Assembly (NCBI RefSeq): GCF_014287875.1
Contig: NZ_JACOPN010000006.1
Coordinates: forward strand, 62,001-126,000
Source of the DNA: Flintibacter faecis
GTDB lineage: Bacteria > Bacillota > Clostridia > Oscillospirales > Oscillospiraceae
Direction of reading: 5' to 3'
DNA length: 64,000 bases
In this document: one piece after another, positions 49,421 to 58,015 of the stretch
Layout of the letters: every line of letters starts with the position of its first letter
Numbering within the stretch: the first letter of the stretch is position 1
Notes under the pieces: model-generated
What the model was told of the DNA's origin: nothing
Database searches by the model: none
The model's input: only the letters and a program-made list of their open reading frames with translations
Program-made: the position numbers and the translations under genes

Positions 49421-49948
49421 TCATTTCTCCTGATTTTCTTCCCGCTTCCAGGCCCCTAAAACATGCAGGCAGCGCAGGGCTCGGCAGTCATAGCGATCCA
49501 AAGGACAAAAGTCCGTATCGTCGCTGTGGGCCGCCACCAGAATGTTGTCCGGCGCAGCCGGGCTGCCCACCTCCACCACGATGGGCGTGTGCGTAAAGCG
49601 CTCCTTATCAAATCGCAGTTGAATAAAATCCCCCGGCTCCACCTCCTCCAGAGACACCTCCCGGGCAAAGGGCCCCGGGGACGGCTCAGTCCGGACGAGG
49701 AAATTGCGGAAATAGGGCACCCCCGTCCAGGCCGGAGCCTTGTCGTTGGGATCTAAGTAGTACCAGCCGTAGATGGGCGTGAAGTTCATCACCCCCGTCC
49801 CCGCATACAGGCACTGGGAGGCGAAATTGGTGCAGTCTCCCCCGATGCCGTCGTAGTTAAAATATCTCGGGTTGCGGCAATAGGCCCAGGTGTGGGCATA
49901 CCGCACCGCCGCCCCCCGGTCATAGGGTATCTCCGTCAGCCGCTTCAT
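49421..49948 (-). CDS. Amidase-domain protein (Amidase_6 type)
   Basis: The 175 residues match the putative amidase domain common in Clostridia: YDRGAAVRYAHTWAYCRNP at the start, then GGDCTNFASQCLYAG with the catalytic Cys, and FTHTPIVVEV with the expected His. It may cut amide bonds in cell-wall peptides, but no signal peptide is present, so the place of action is unclear. I start at ATG 49948 with GGGGGAGCG upstream; the open frame further upstream crosses the fba terminator. Confidence 0.82.
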   Translation of the reverse strand: MKRLTEIPYDRGAAVRYAHTWAYCRNPRYFNYDGIGGDCTNFASQCLYAGTGVMNFTPIYGWYYLDPNDKAPAWTGVPYFRNFLVRTEPSPGPFAREVSLEEVEPGDFIQLRFDKERFTHTPIVVEVGSPAAPDNILVAAHSDDTDFCPLDRYDCRALRCLHVLGAWKREENQEK

Positions 49949-49994
49949 ACTACGCTCCCCCCTCTCCCCTGATGGTATGCGGGAGAGGAACAAA

Positions 49995-50028
49995 AAATCA
50001 CCCCGATCCGCAGACCGGGGTGATTTCT
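49995..50028 (-). terminator. Terminator after fba
   Basis: AAATCACCCCG and CGGGGTGATTT form a stem followed by a T run on the minus strand, 24 bases past the fba stop. Confidence 0.8.
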
Positions 50029-50051
50029 TATGTTGCTTGAAGAAAAATGGA

Positions 50052-51020
50052 TCAGGCCTTGCCGGCGCAGCCCAGCACGTCGATGAGCTTGTGACGCACC
50101 AGCTCCTTGATGGCGGCACGGGCGGGCTTCAGATACTGACGGGGATCGAAGTCGCCGGGGTGCTGCACAAAGTGCTCGCGGATGGTGGCAGTCATGGCCA
50201 GACGCAGATCGGAGTCAATGTTGATCTTGCACACGGACAGCTCGGCGGCGTGGCGCAGCTCGTCCTCGGGGATGCCGATGGCGTCGGGCATCTTGCCGCC
50301 GTTCTCGTTGATCATCTTCACGAAGTTCTGGGGCACGGAAGAGGAGCCGTGGAGCACGATGGGGAAGCCGGGCAGGCGCTTGGAGACCTCCTCCAGCACG
50401 TCGAAGCGCAGGGGAGGGGGAACCAGGATGCCCTGCTCGTTGCGGGTGCACTGGGCGGGGGTGAACTTATAGGCACCGTGGCTGGTGCCGATGGCGATGG
50501 CCAGAGAGTCACAGCCGGTCTTGGTGACGAACTCCTCCACCTCTTCGGGGCGGGTGTAGCTGGAGTCCTCGGCCTTGACATTCACCTCGTCCTCCACGCC
50601 GGCCAGGGTACCCAGCTCGGCCTCGACCACCACGCCGTGGTCGTGGGCGTACTCCACCACCTTCTTGGTGATCTCGATGTTCTCCCCGAAGGGCTTGGAG
50701 CTGGCGTCGATCATGACGGAGGTAAAGCCGCCGTCGATGCAGGACTTGCAGGTCTCAAAGTCAGGACCGTGATCCAGGTGCAGGGCGATGGGGATCTCGG
50801 GGCACTCGATCACAGCGGCCTCCACCAGCTTGACCAGGTAGGTGTGGTTGGCATAGGCGCGGGCACCCTTGGAGACCTGGAGAATCAGAGGTGCCTTCTC
50901 TTCCTTGGCGGCCTCGGTGATGCCCTGGACGATCTCCATGTTGTTGACGTTGAACGCGCCGATGGCGTAGCCGCCGTCGTATGCCTTCTTAAACATTTCG
51001 GTAGTAGTGACCAATGGCAT
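50052..51020 (-). CDS. fba: Class II fructose-bisphosphate aldolase
   Basis: This zinc-dependent aldolase splits fructose-1,6-bisphosphate in glycolysis. The 322 residues match class II: YAIGAFNVNNMEIVQG, LHLDHGPDFETCKSCIDGGF (zinc histidine), SVMIDASSKPFGENI, VEAELGTLAG (zinc Glu) and LVLHGSS-like VLHGSSSVPQ. ATG 51020 follows GAAGGAGATGG. It diverges from the phosphofructokinase gene, with interleaved promoters, coupling the two glycolytic steps. Confidence 0.96.
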   Translation of the reverse strand: MPLVTTTEMFKKAYDGGYAIGAFNVNNMEIVQGITEAAKEEKAPLILQVSKGARAYANHTYLVKLVEAAVIECPEIPIALHLDHGPDFETCKSCIDGGFTSVMIDASSKPFGENIEITKKVVEYAHDHGVVVEAELGTLAGVEDEVNVKAEDSSYTRPEEVEEFVTKTGCDSLAIAIGTSHGAYKFTPAQCTRNEQGILVPPPLRFDVLEEVSKRLPGFPIVLHGSSSVPQNFVKMINENGGKMPDAIGIPEDELRHAAELSVCKINIDSDLRLAMTATIREHFVQHPGDFDPRQYLKPARAAIKELVRHKLIDVLGCAGKA

Positions 51021-51054
51021 TATTACCATCTCCTTCAAAGTTTTTACGATTCAT

Positions 51055-51083
51055 ATTGTACCATTAACGATTGCTAAATACAA
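51055..51083 (-). promoter_or_regulatory. Promoter of fba
   Basis: On the minus strand TTGTAT, 17 bases, TACAAT. It overlaps the opposite-facing promoter of the phosphofructokinase gene. Confidence 0.65.
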
Positions 51084-51099
51084 GGGTTTGTGATATCTT
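51071..51099 (+). promoter_or_regulatory. Promoter of the phosphofructokinase gene
   Basis: TTGCTA, 17 bases, TATCTT. Its -35 lies between the -10 and -35 of the fba promoter. Confidence 0.5.
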
Positions 51100-51166
51100 A
51101 ATAAAGGAGAATTTCCGAGTTAAATCTATTTTAGAATTATCAATATCGTTTAAGGAGGACGCAAAC

Positions 51167-52411
51167 ATGGAGAAATTGACCGGAGCTTGTATCATTGGCC
51201 AGTCTGGTGGCCCCACCGCTGTGATTAACGCCAGCGCTCAGGGCGTAATTCAGACCGCCTTGAAGGCCGACTGCATCACCCGGGTACTGGGCGCAGCCCA
51301 CGGCATCAAGGGCGTTTTGGAGGACAAGCTGTATGACATGGGCCAGGAGGACCCCGCCGAGCTGGACCTGATGAAGTTCACCCCCTCCTCCGCCCTGGGC
51401 TCCTGCCGCTATAAGCTGGCCGACCCCGATCAGGACGACACCGATTATAAGCGCATCCTGGAGATCTTCCAGAAGTACAACGTGCGCTACTTCTTCTACA
51501 ACGGCGGCAACGACTCCATGGACACCTGCAACAAGATCTCCAAGTACATGCAGAAGGTGGGCTATGAGTGCCGCATCATGGGCGTGCCCAAGACCATCGA
51601 CAACGACCTGAACGGCACCGACCACTGCCCCGGCTTCGCCTCCGCCGCCAAGTACATCGCCACCTCCTGCGCCGAGGTGTGGCAGGACGCCCACGTGTAC
51701 GACACCGGCATGGTCACCATCATCGAGATCATGGGCCGTCACGCCGGCTGGCTGGCCGGCTCTGCCGCCCTGGCCTCCCTCACCGGCTGCGGCCCCGACC
51801 TGGTCTATCTGCCCGAGACCGACTTTGATATGGACAAATTCCTGGCCGATGTGAAGGCCATCTATAGCAAGACCGGCAAGTGCATGGTAGCCGTGTCCGA
51901 GGGCATCCACTATGCCGACGGCACCTTCGTGTCCGAGGCCAAGACCTCCGCTACCGACGGCTTCGGCCACGCTCAGCTGGGCGGCCTGGCCGTGATGCTG
52001 GCCGATACCGTGAAGCAGGCCACCGGCGCCAAGGTCCGTGGCATCGAGCTGTCCCTGCTCCAGCGCTGCGGCTCCCACCTGGCCTCTAAGACCGACGTGG
52101 ACGAGGCCTGGCTGGCCGGCTCCGCCGCTGTGGAGGCCGCTGTCAGCGGCACCACCGACAAGATGGTTGCCTTCCACTGCACCCGGGACAACGGCGAGTA
52201 TCACTGCGAGATCGCCCTGGAGCCCCTGGACATCGTGGCCAACTTCGAGAAGAAGGTCCCCCGTGAGTGGATCAACAAGGAGGGCAACGGCGTGGAGCAG
52301 CCCTTCATCGACTACGTCCTGCCCCTCATCCAGGGCGAGACCGAGGCCGTGAAGAAGAGCGCCCTGCCCCGCTTCGCCCACCTGAAGAAGGTTCTGACCA
52401 CCTCTATGTAA
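51167..52411 (+). CDS. 6-phosphofructokinase, probably pyrophosphate-dependent
   Basis: The 414-residue PFK has the substrate site GGPTAVINAS at the start, GGNDSMDT where ATP enzymes have GGDGS, the catalytic PKTIDNDL, and MGRHAGWLAG. The Asp after GGN, together with the Lys of PKTIDND, is the pattern that shuts out ATP and favours pyrophosphate. The enzyme would therefore phosphorylate fructose-6-phosphate reversibly. ATG 51167 follows TAAGGAGGACG. It is paired with fba. Confidence 0.9.
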   Translation: MEKLTGACIIGQSGGPTAVINASAQGVIQTALKADCITRVLGAAHGIKGVLEDKLYDMGQEDPAELDLMKFTPSSALGSCRYKLADPDQDDTDYKRILEIFQKYNVRYFFYNGGNDSMDTCNKISKYMQKVGYECRIMGVPKTIDNDLNGTDHCPGFASAAKYIATSCAEVWQDAHVYDTGMVTIIEIMGRHAGWLAGSAALASLTGCGPDLVYLPETDFDMDKFLADVKAIYSKTGKCMVAVSEGIHYADGTFVSEAKTSATDGFGHAQLGGLAVMLADTVKQATGAKVRGIELSLLQRCGSHLASKTDVDEAWLAGSAAVEAAVSGTTDKMVAFHCTRDNGEYHCEIALEPLDIVANFEKKVPREWINKEGNGVEQPFIDYVLPLIQGETEAVKKSALPRFAHLKKVLTTSM

Positions 52412-52428
52412 TAGTAGCCAAGCATTAT

Positions 52429-52468
52429 AAAAAGCACTACCTCTTATCAACTCGGGGTAGTGCTTTTT
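52429..52468. terminator. Bidirectional terminator between the phosphofructokinase gene and the methylase gene
   Basis: AAAAAGCACTACC and GGTAGTGCTTTTT form a stem with A/T runs on both sides. Confidence 0.8.
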
Positions 52469-52480
52469 CACATTTTCTAT

Positions 52481-54745
52481 TTATTTCAGATATTCATACT
52501 CAAAAAGCACAGGAACAATTTCAGAATTATAATACTCTTTTACCAACGTTTTCAGGCCTGCTAATGCGGTATGCAGTTCTACGTTGTCCCAAACAGTAGT
52601 TCCTTCCTCCTCATGCGATGTATCCAATTCTGCATAAATCTGATAAACTCCGTAGGTTAACGCTGGATTATAATTCTCTGTCCGTTTTGCACAACATAGG
52701 ACAGTTTCCCATTGTTTCAAAAGTTTCTTTTCTTTGTTGCTCATTGCAAGGCCTTTTATATCTCGCAAAGCAATCGTTTCTCCGTTTGTCCCATCAAAGC
52801 AAAGTTCATTTCGGTAAACCCGTCCATCACTTCCTGCAAACGTTCTCATATGATTCTGCATTTCCAGACAGGTAAACAGAAGGCATTTCAAAAGGAATTG
52901 CGCCAGTTTTCCATTCGCAACATCAGCATAATACCTGTCTGCTCCATCTGCGGACTTCATAATACGGGCACGTTCCGTCCATGCTTTGTTATAGGTAATG
53001 TAGCGTGAAGCACAGAACATAGGCAATTTTTCAATGTAATTATCAATGCGCACGTAGAAACCGTGGGCATTGTAGAATGCGCATGTCGTTAATGTACAAT
53101 TTAAATCTGGTTTGTCAAACCCGTTCCCTTTAGGAGCAAGATAGCATACTATATTTTTATTATATACAGGCTGCAATGATAGTTTTCTTTTAAGCTCTTC
53201 TAACCCATCAGAATAGCATGCCACTCCAACTATATCATCGGTAAACTTACGCTTATCATAAAACCTTTGCGCATACGATGAGTAAATCTTCTTAACTGGT
53301 AATTCACCGTATTCGACCATGCTGTTCGTCTTAGTATCAATATCAAATCCTTGAATAACAACCTCATCAGTTACTATATCATCAGTATTCGCCCATAATG
53401 CACACATAATACATGCATCAATATCTGTATGGAAATGTCTTCGATTAAATCCGTAACCCTTAATGAATCTTTTGTTTACAAGATTCTGGCTCTTCCAATA
53501 CTTAACTGGAGAAAAGACAACATAACTATCTGTAGGCTGCCGTAGATAGAATTTAAATCCTGACCAAATGAACACATTCCCTATGTCATCAGATACGCTA
53601 CCTTTTAGCTCTGATTTCATTTTTGTGTGAAGATACGTATGTTTCCATGCCCCTGACATCTTCTTTTCTGAACCATGTGCCTCAGCATATGGAGGATTTT
53701 CAAATAAAATCACCGTGCATTTGGGATTATCTATATACTGTTTGATAACAGGATTCTCTACATATTCCCGACTGAGTGCATCCGCACCGTTTACCAGTCC
53801 TGCATTGAATGTTTCCGCCGTCTCAATCGGAGGAATAATATGGCGAACTTTTGCACCAATCAGCTCTTGGAGCACCTTATATTCATAGTATTCTATTGTG
53901 GAAACGATGCAATGCGAAAGTTCTTCCTCTGTCAACCCCGCTTCTAGGTTCCCCGTTCCTGCACATCTATCCAAAATGATATAATCATTTCCAGCAGGTA
54001 CACGGGCGATGGCGGCACGCACCAACTCAAGTGACTTTTCGGCATACAATGTATGTGTGTAAAAAGCTCCAAGATTTTTCTTTTGCAAAGTATCATTCAA
54101 TTTATCCATCAGGTAATTGAATTTAACATTCGACTGCCCCGTATAAGGATAAATATATTCAGCAAAATGGACGGGTCTTCTGATTTCTCCAATCGTCTTA
54201 TGTTTCCCCGTCTCGTCACCAAGAAAATCTTCTTTTCGAGCAGTTGGCACCTTTTTATAAAAAGCAGTCGCCCACCCTACAATGCAGTTTTCATCAATAT
54301 GGATTTTTGTAAAATTACTCTCTTTAAGCAGGGCAATCAAACTCTCTGCGCCAAGTGGGCCATTATAATACAGAACTTTTTCAGCATTTCCACCTACAAA
54401 ACCACTGTTGTCTTTTGATGCTCCGCCGGAATATACTTTCTCAATATCTGTTAAATACGGCTCAGAATGATATAGCCAAGCCGTTGCGCTATTCACGTCA
54501 ATAATCAGAATATTAGCAGGAACCGGCTTTCCTTTAATTCGCAATGCAGAAAGGTACTTGATACACTGGAAAAGTACGGTGTTCAAATCTGTAACATGAA
54601 GTTTAAATTCCAGCAGATTGCCGTTGACAACACCATCGTTATTGTCAGCTATGATTTCGTCAACGTCTAGTTGTGGATTAACGCGCGGTAAAAAGGCTTT
54701 GTAAAAGTCAAGCTGACCGTCTCTTTCTATTATATATTTATCCAT
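52481..54745 (-). CDS. Single-chain restriction-methylation-like protein (nuclease plus N6-adenine methylase)
   Basis: The 754-residue protein has an N-terminal PD-(D/E)xK-type nuclease candidate (Asp37, Glu46-Phe-Lys48 in GNLLEFK, then FQCIKYLS). A gamma-class methylase follows: GAFYTHTLYAEKS (residues 226-238, motif X-like), ILDRCAGTGNLEAGL (motif I, about 257-271) and LFENPPYAEA (motif IV, NPPY at 350-353). A long C-terminal part probably recognises DNA. The order matches type IIG enzymes, which cut and methylate with one chain. No separate restriction or specificity gene is nearby. The region is much more AT-rich than its surroundings, pointing to transfer. ATG 54745 follows AAAGGCGGG; extension to 54811 is less likely. 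Confidence 0.82.
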   Translation of the reverse strand: MDKYIIERDGQLDFYKAFLPRVNPQLDVDEIIADNNDGVVNGNLLEFKLHVTDLNTVLFQCIKYLSALRIKGKPVPANILIIDVNSATAWLYHSEPYLTDIEKVYSGGASKDNSGFVGGNAEKVLYYNGPLGAESLIALLKESNFTKIHIDENCIVGWATAFYKKVPTARKEDFLGDETGKHKTIGEIRRPVHFAEYIYPYTGQSNVKFNYLMDKLNDTLQKKNLGAFYTHTLYAEKSLELVRAAIARVPAGNDYIILDRCAGTGNLEAGLTEEELSHCIVSTIEYYEYKVLQELIGAKVRHIIPPIETAETFNAGLVNGADALSREYVENPVIKQYIDNPKCTVILFENPPYAEAHGSEKKMSGAWKHTYLHTKMKSELKGSVSDDIGNVFIWSGFKFYLRQPTDSYVVFSPVKYWKSQNLVNKRFIKGYGFNRRHFHTDIDACIMCALWANTDDIVTDEVVIQGFDIDTKTNSMVEYGELPVKKIYSSYAQRFYDKRKFTDDIVGVACYSDGLEELKRKLSLQPVYNKNIVCYLAPKGNGFDKPDLNCTLTTCAFYNAHGFYVRIDNYIEKLPMFCASRYITYNKAWTERARIMKSADGADRYYADVANGKLAQFLLKCLLFTCLEMQNHMRTFAGSDGRVYRNELCFDGTNGETIALRDIKGLAMSNKEKKLLKQWETVLCCAKRTENYNPALTYGVYQIYAELDTSHEEEGTTVWDNVELHTALAGLKTLVKEYYNSEIVPVLFEYEYLK

Positions 54746-54809
54746 ACTAAGCCCGCCTTTGGTAGTTACTGTTTCAGAATTCTCGTGGCAGGCCTTTAAG
54801 ATGGTTATC

Positions 54810-54883
54810 ATGGTTTATAGAATAAACCATGAGGCTGGCCAGCCTCATGGTTTATAGAATAAACCATGAGGCTGGCCAGCCTC
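54810..54883. repeat. Two tandem 37-bp double-palindrome repeats
   Basis: Each unit (54810-54846 and 54847-54883, identical) contains ATGGTTTAT-AGA-ATAAACCAT and GAGGCTGGCCAGCCTC, two palindromes in a row. They lie in the leader between the promoter and the start of the restriction-methylation gene. Confidence 0.9.
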
Positions 54884-54899
54884 GATTTTTATAATTATT

Positions 54900-54928
54900 A
54901 TAATACCATCTATAACTTTGCCTGACAA
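54900..54928 (-). promoter_or_regulatory. Probable promoter of the restriction-methylation gene
   Basis: On the minus strand TTGTCA, 17 bases, TATTAA. It lies upstream of the tandem palindromes. Confidence 0.5.
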
Positions 54929-54931
54929 CAC

Positions 54932-54968
54932 AAAAAGCTCAGAAGTCATCTTGACTTCCAAGCTTTTT
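54932..54968 (-). terminator. Terminator after the AI-2E-family transporter gene
   Basis: AAAAAGCT...AGCTTTTT with inner GAAGTCA/TGACTTC. It ends the transporter transcript, 34 bases past its stop. Confidence 0.75.
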
Positions 54969-55001
54969 GTAACTACAGTCTATCAAATCTACTCTCTACT
55001 C

Positions 55002-56276
55002 TCAACGCTTCTCCATCGGCCCCGTCGGACCAATATAGCACTCAGTGTCCTCGGGCAGGCCCCGGCGGCGCAGTCCGTAGAGGACCAGGCGGCGGAGGAT
55101 GCTGTAGATCATGGCGAACACGGGCACGCCCAGCACCATGCCGGCAAAGCCGAACAGGCCGCCGAAGAGCAGGATGGAGAACAGCACCCAGAAGGAGGCC
55201 AGTCCCGTGGAGTCCCCCAGGATCTTGGGGCCCAGGATATTCCCGTCAAACTGCTGGAGCACCAGGATAAAGACGGCGAAATACAGGCACTTGATGGGGC
55301 TGTCCAGAAAGACCAGCAGGGCGCAGGGGATGGCCCCGATGAAGGGGCCGAAAAAGGGGATGACGTTGGTCACGCCGATGATGGTGGCCAGCAGGGCGGG
55401 ATAGGGAAAGCTGAGTATGTTGCAGCACACGAGGGCGATGATGCCGATGACCAGGGAGTCCAGCAGCTTGCCGTTGATAAAGCCGCTCATGATGCGATAG
55501 GCGCTGCGGGTCTCCTCCACCACCAGGTCGCCCACATGGGTGGGTAAGGCGCTGTAGATAATCTTTTTGGACTGGGCCGCAAAGACATCCTTGCGGATGA
55601 GCAGATAAAAGGTGACGATCAGGGCGATGAGCAGGTCCTTCACCAGCAGGGCCAGGGAAACCACCAGGGCGGACACACTGGACATCACCCCGGTGAGGTT
55701 GGGCAGCACCGACTGGCGCAGCCACTGCACCGTGGTGGTGACGGACTCCAGATTGGGCAGGATATCCGCATTCAGCCACTCCTCCAGGGAATCGGCAGCA
55801 GAGACATACACCGACATCACCGTGTTCTGAATGTCCGGGTTATCTGCCAAAAACTTCTGCAGCCAGTCCTGCACACTGTTGATATACTCCGGGAAGGCGT
55901 TCACCAGGCCCACGATGCTGAGATAGATCTGGGGCAGGGCCATGGCCAACAGCAGATACAGCAGGAACACCGCCAGCAGCAGGCTGAAAATAATGGCCAG
56001 CACGTTGAGAAACTGCACGTCCCCCTTGTTTTTCAGCCGCTTTTCTGGGGTCATGGCGGTGAGAAATCTGAAAATGCCCCGGTGGATGGGCAGCAGCAAA
56101 AAGGCGAAGATCATGCCCAAAAAGATGGGCCGCAGGATGTGGGCCAGGGTGCCGAAAAAGGCCCGCAGGGCGGACAGGTGGAACAAGGTGAAAAACAGCA
56201 GCAGCGCCGCCGCGATCACCGCAAAGGCCGTCACGCCCACCGCGACGTAGGGTCCATACTGGTGGCGCTTATTCAT
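55002..56276 (-). CDS. AI-2E family transporter (YtvI/PerM-like)
   Basis: The 424-residue membrane protein has the AI-2E/UPF0118 pattern. Two N-terminal helices are followed by a soluble part (NAFPEYINSVQDWLQKFLADN). A C-terminal core carries GFINGKLLDSLVIGIIALVC, GVTNVIPFFGPFIGAIPCA and QQFDGNILGPKILGDSTGL, the family's best-conserved segments. Members have been linked to autoinducer-2 export, sodium/proton exchange or sporulation (YtvI); the substrate here is unknown. ATG 56276 follows AAGGGGGGAGG. Confidence 0.9.
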   Translation of the reverse strand: MNKRHQYGPYVAVGVTAFAVIAAALLLFFTLFHLSALRAFFGTLAHILRPIFLGMIFAFLLLPIHRGIFRFLTAMTPEKRLKNKGDVQFLNVLAIIFSLLLAVFLLYLLLAMALPQIYLSIVGLVNAFPEYINSVQDWLQKFLADNPDIQNTVMSVYVSAADSLEEWLNADILPNLESVTTTVQWLRQSVLPNLTGVMSSVSALVVSLALLVKDLLIALIVTFYLLIRKDVFAAQSKKIIYSALPTHVGDLVVEETRSAYRIMSGFINGKLLDSLVIGIIALVCCNILSFPYPALLATIIGVTNVIPFFGPFIGAIPCALLVFLDSPIKCLYFAVFILVLQQFDGNILGPKILGDSTGLASFWVLFSILLFGGLFGFAGMVLGVPVFAMIYSILRRLVLYGLRRRGLPEDTECYIGPTGPMEKR

Positions 56277-56300
56277 GGCCGCCTCCCCCCTTTCTTATTC

Positions 56301-56342
56301 GGCCCCGCCCCGCTTCTTTTCAGCGGGACGGGGCCTGTTTTC
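56301..56342 (-). terminator. Terminator after purB
   Basis: GGCCCCGTCCCGC and GCGGGGCGGGGCC form a GC-rich hairpin on the minus strand, 10 bases past the purB stop. Confidence 0.7.
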
Positions 56343-56351
56343 AAATTCAGC

Positions 56352-57788
56352 TCAGACTTTCAGCTCGGTGGCCTGTTCGTCCAGGGCATCGGCGTACTGC
56401 GCCAGCACAGGGGCCACTTCCTCGTCCAGGAACTCCTCCACCTGCTGGGGGCAGCGGCCGATATAGCGGCTGGGCTCCAGATGGGCGGTAAGCTCCTCCC
56501 GGGTCATGCCGAAGGCGGGGTCGGCGGCGATGAGGTCGATGAGGTTGTTGGGCAGACCCAGGTCCTTCACGTTCTTGCCCGCCTCGATGGAGTGGAGCCG
56601 GATGCGCTCGTGGAGCTCCTGGCGGTTGCCACCCCGCTTCACCGCATCCATCATGATGTTCTCGCTGGCCATGAAGGGCAGCTCCTCCAGCACATGCTTC
56701 TCGATGACCTTGGGGTGGACCACCAGGCCGGAGGCCACGTTCTGATAGATGTTCAGGATGGCATCCACGGCCAGGAAGGCCTCGGGGATCGAGATGCGCT
56801 TATTGGCGGAGTCGTCCAGGGTGCGCTCGAACCACTGGGTGGCGGTGGTGATGGCGGGGTTGGCCGCGTCCACCATCACATAGCGGGCCAGGGAGCAGAT
56901 GCGCTCGCACCGCATGGGGTTACGCTTATAGGGCATGGCGGAGGACCCGATCTGGTTCTTCTCAAAGGGCTCCTCCACCTCCTTCAGGTGGCACAGCAGG
57001 CGCATGTCGGTGGCGAACTTGCTGGCGGACTGGGCAATGCCGGACAGGGTGGACAGCACATTGGCATCCATCTTCCGGGAATAGGTCTGGCCGCTGACGG
57101 GGACCACGCTGTCAAAGCCCATCTCCTTGGCGATCTTCCGCTCCAGCTCCTTCACCTTCTCGTGGTCGCCCTCGAACAGCTCCAGGAAGGAGGCCTGGGT
57201 GCCGGTGGTGCCCTTGGAGCCCAGCAGCTTCAGGGTGGAGATGCGGTAGTCCACCTCCTGCAGGTCCATGAGCAGCTCGTTCATCCACAGGGTGGCCCGC
57301 TTGCCCACGGTGACCAGCTGGGCAGCCTGGAAGTGGGTAAAGCCCAGAGTTGGCATGGCCTTATACGCCCGGGCGAATTTGGCCAGGCAGTTGATGACCC
57401 GCACCAGCTTGTGCCGCACCAGCTCCAGGCCCTCCCGCATGAGGATCACGTCGGTGTTGTCGCCCACATAGCAGCTGGTGGCCCCCAGGTGGATGATGGG
57501 CATGGCCTTGGGACACAGCTCGCCATAGGTGTGGACATGGGCCATCACATCGTGGCGCAGCTTTTTCTCCCACTGGGCGGCCTTGGCATAGTCGATGTCG
57601 GTGAGATGGGCCTCCAGCTCATCCACCTGCTCCTGGGTCACGGGCAGACCCAGCTCCATCTCTGCCCGGGCAAGAGCCACCCACAGCCGCCGCCAGGTGG
57701 AAAATTTCTTGTCCGGGGAGAACAGATACAGCATCTCGTCGCTGGCATAGCGGGAGGAAAGGGGGCTCTCATAAGTATTGGTAGGCAT
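56352..57788 (-). CDS. purB: Adenylosuccinate lyase
   Basis: PurB catalyses two fumarate-releasing steps of purine synthesis. The 478 residues are in the longer PurB class. They include SSRYASDEMLYLFS at the start, HLGATSCYVGDNTD (catalytic His), and the flexible signature loop GSSAMPYKRNPMRCERICSLAR, diagnostic for the fumarase/aspartase superfamily. ATG 57788 has a modest GAGGTCGAG site. Other pur genes are not adjacent. Confidence 0.96.
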   Translation of the reverse strand: MPTNTYESPLSSRYASDEMLYLFSPDKKFSTWRRLWVALARAEMELGLPVTQEQVDELEAHLTDIDYAKAAQWEKKLRHDVMAHVHTYGELCPKAMPIIHLGATSCYVGDNTDVILMREGLELVRHKLVRVINCLAKFARAYKAMPTLGFTHFQAAQLVTVGKRATLWMNELLMDLQEVDYRISTLKLLGSKGTTGTQASFLELFEGDHEKVKELERKIAKEMGFDSVVPVSGQTYSRKMDANVLSTLSGIAQSASKFATDMRLLCHLKEVEEPFEKNQIGSSAMPYKRNPMRCERICSLARYVMVDAANPAITTATQWFERTLDDSANKRISIPEAFLAVDAILNIYQNVASGLVVHPKVIEKHVLEELPFMASENIMMDAVKRGGNRQELHERIRLHSIEAGKNVKDLGLPNNLIDLIAADPAFGMTREELTAHLEPSRYIGRCPQQVEEFLDEEVAPVLAQYADALDEQATELKV

Positions 57789-57948
57789 AGTCTCGACCTC
57801 TTTTTGTCCGATTTTCGCAGGGCTCTCCCCTGCGTCCGCCCCGCGCCGCGGCGCAAAAGGGCTCGTTTTTCCTATTATATCGTATTTATTTTCCGAATAC
57901 CACTGTTTCCAAAAAGTTTTCAGAAAAATTCATAAGTCTGAAAACAGC

Positions 57949-57995
57949 ACAGCCGTTAAGGGGGGCTGCTCACGGCGCTTTCCCTTAACGGCTGT
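57949..57995 (-). terminator. Terminator after the aminotransferase gene
   Basis: ACAGCCGTTAAGGG and CCCTTAACGGCTGT form a 14-base stem with a loop of about 19 bases on the minus strand, 21 bases past the stop codon. Confidence 0.7.
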
Positions 57996-58015
57996 CGGCT
58001 TAGATTCGGTTTAAA

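Noticed and set aside
54810..54883. CRISPR-like array
   Set aside because: Only two units, directly joined without spacers, each made of palindromes; no cas genes.
56082..57935. Long plus-strand open frame opposite purB
   Set aside because: Same reason: low-complexity antisense frame over a clear adenylosuccinate lyase.
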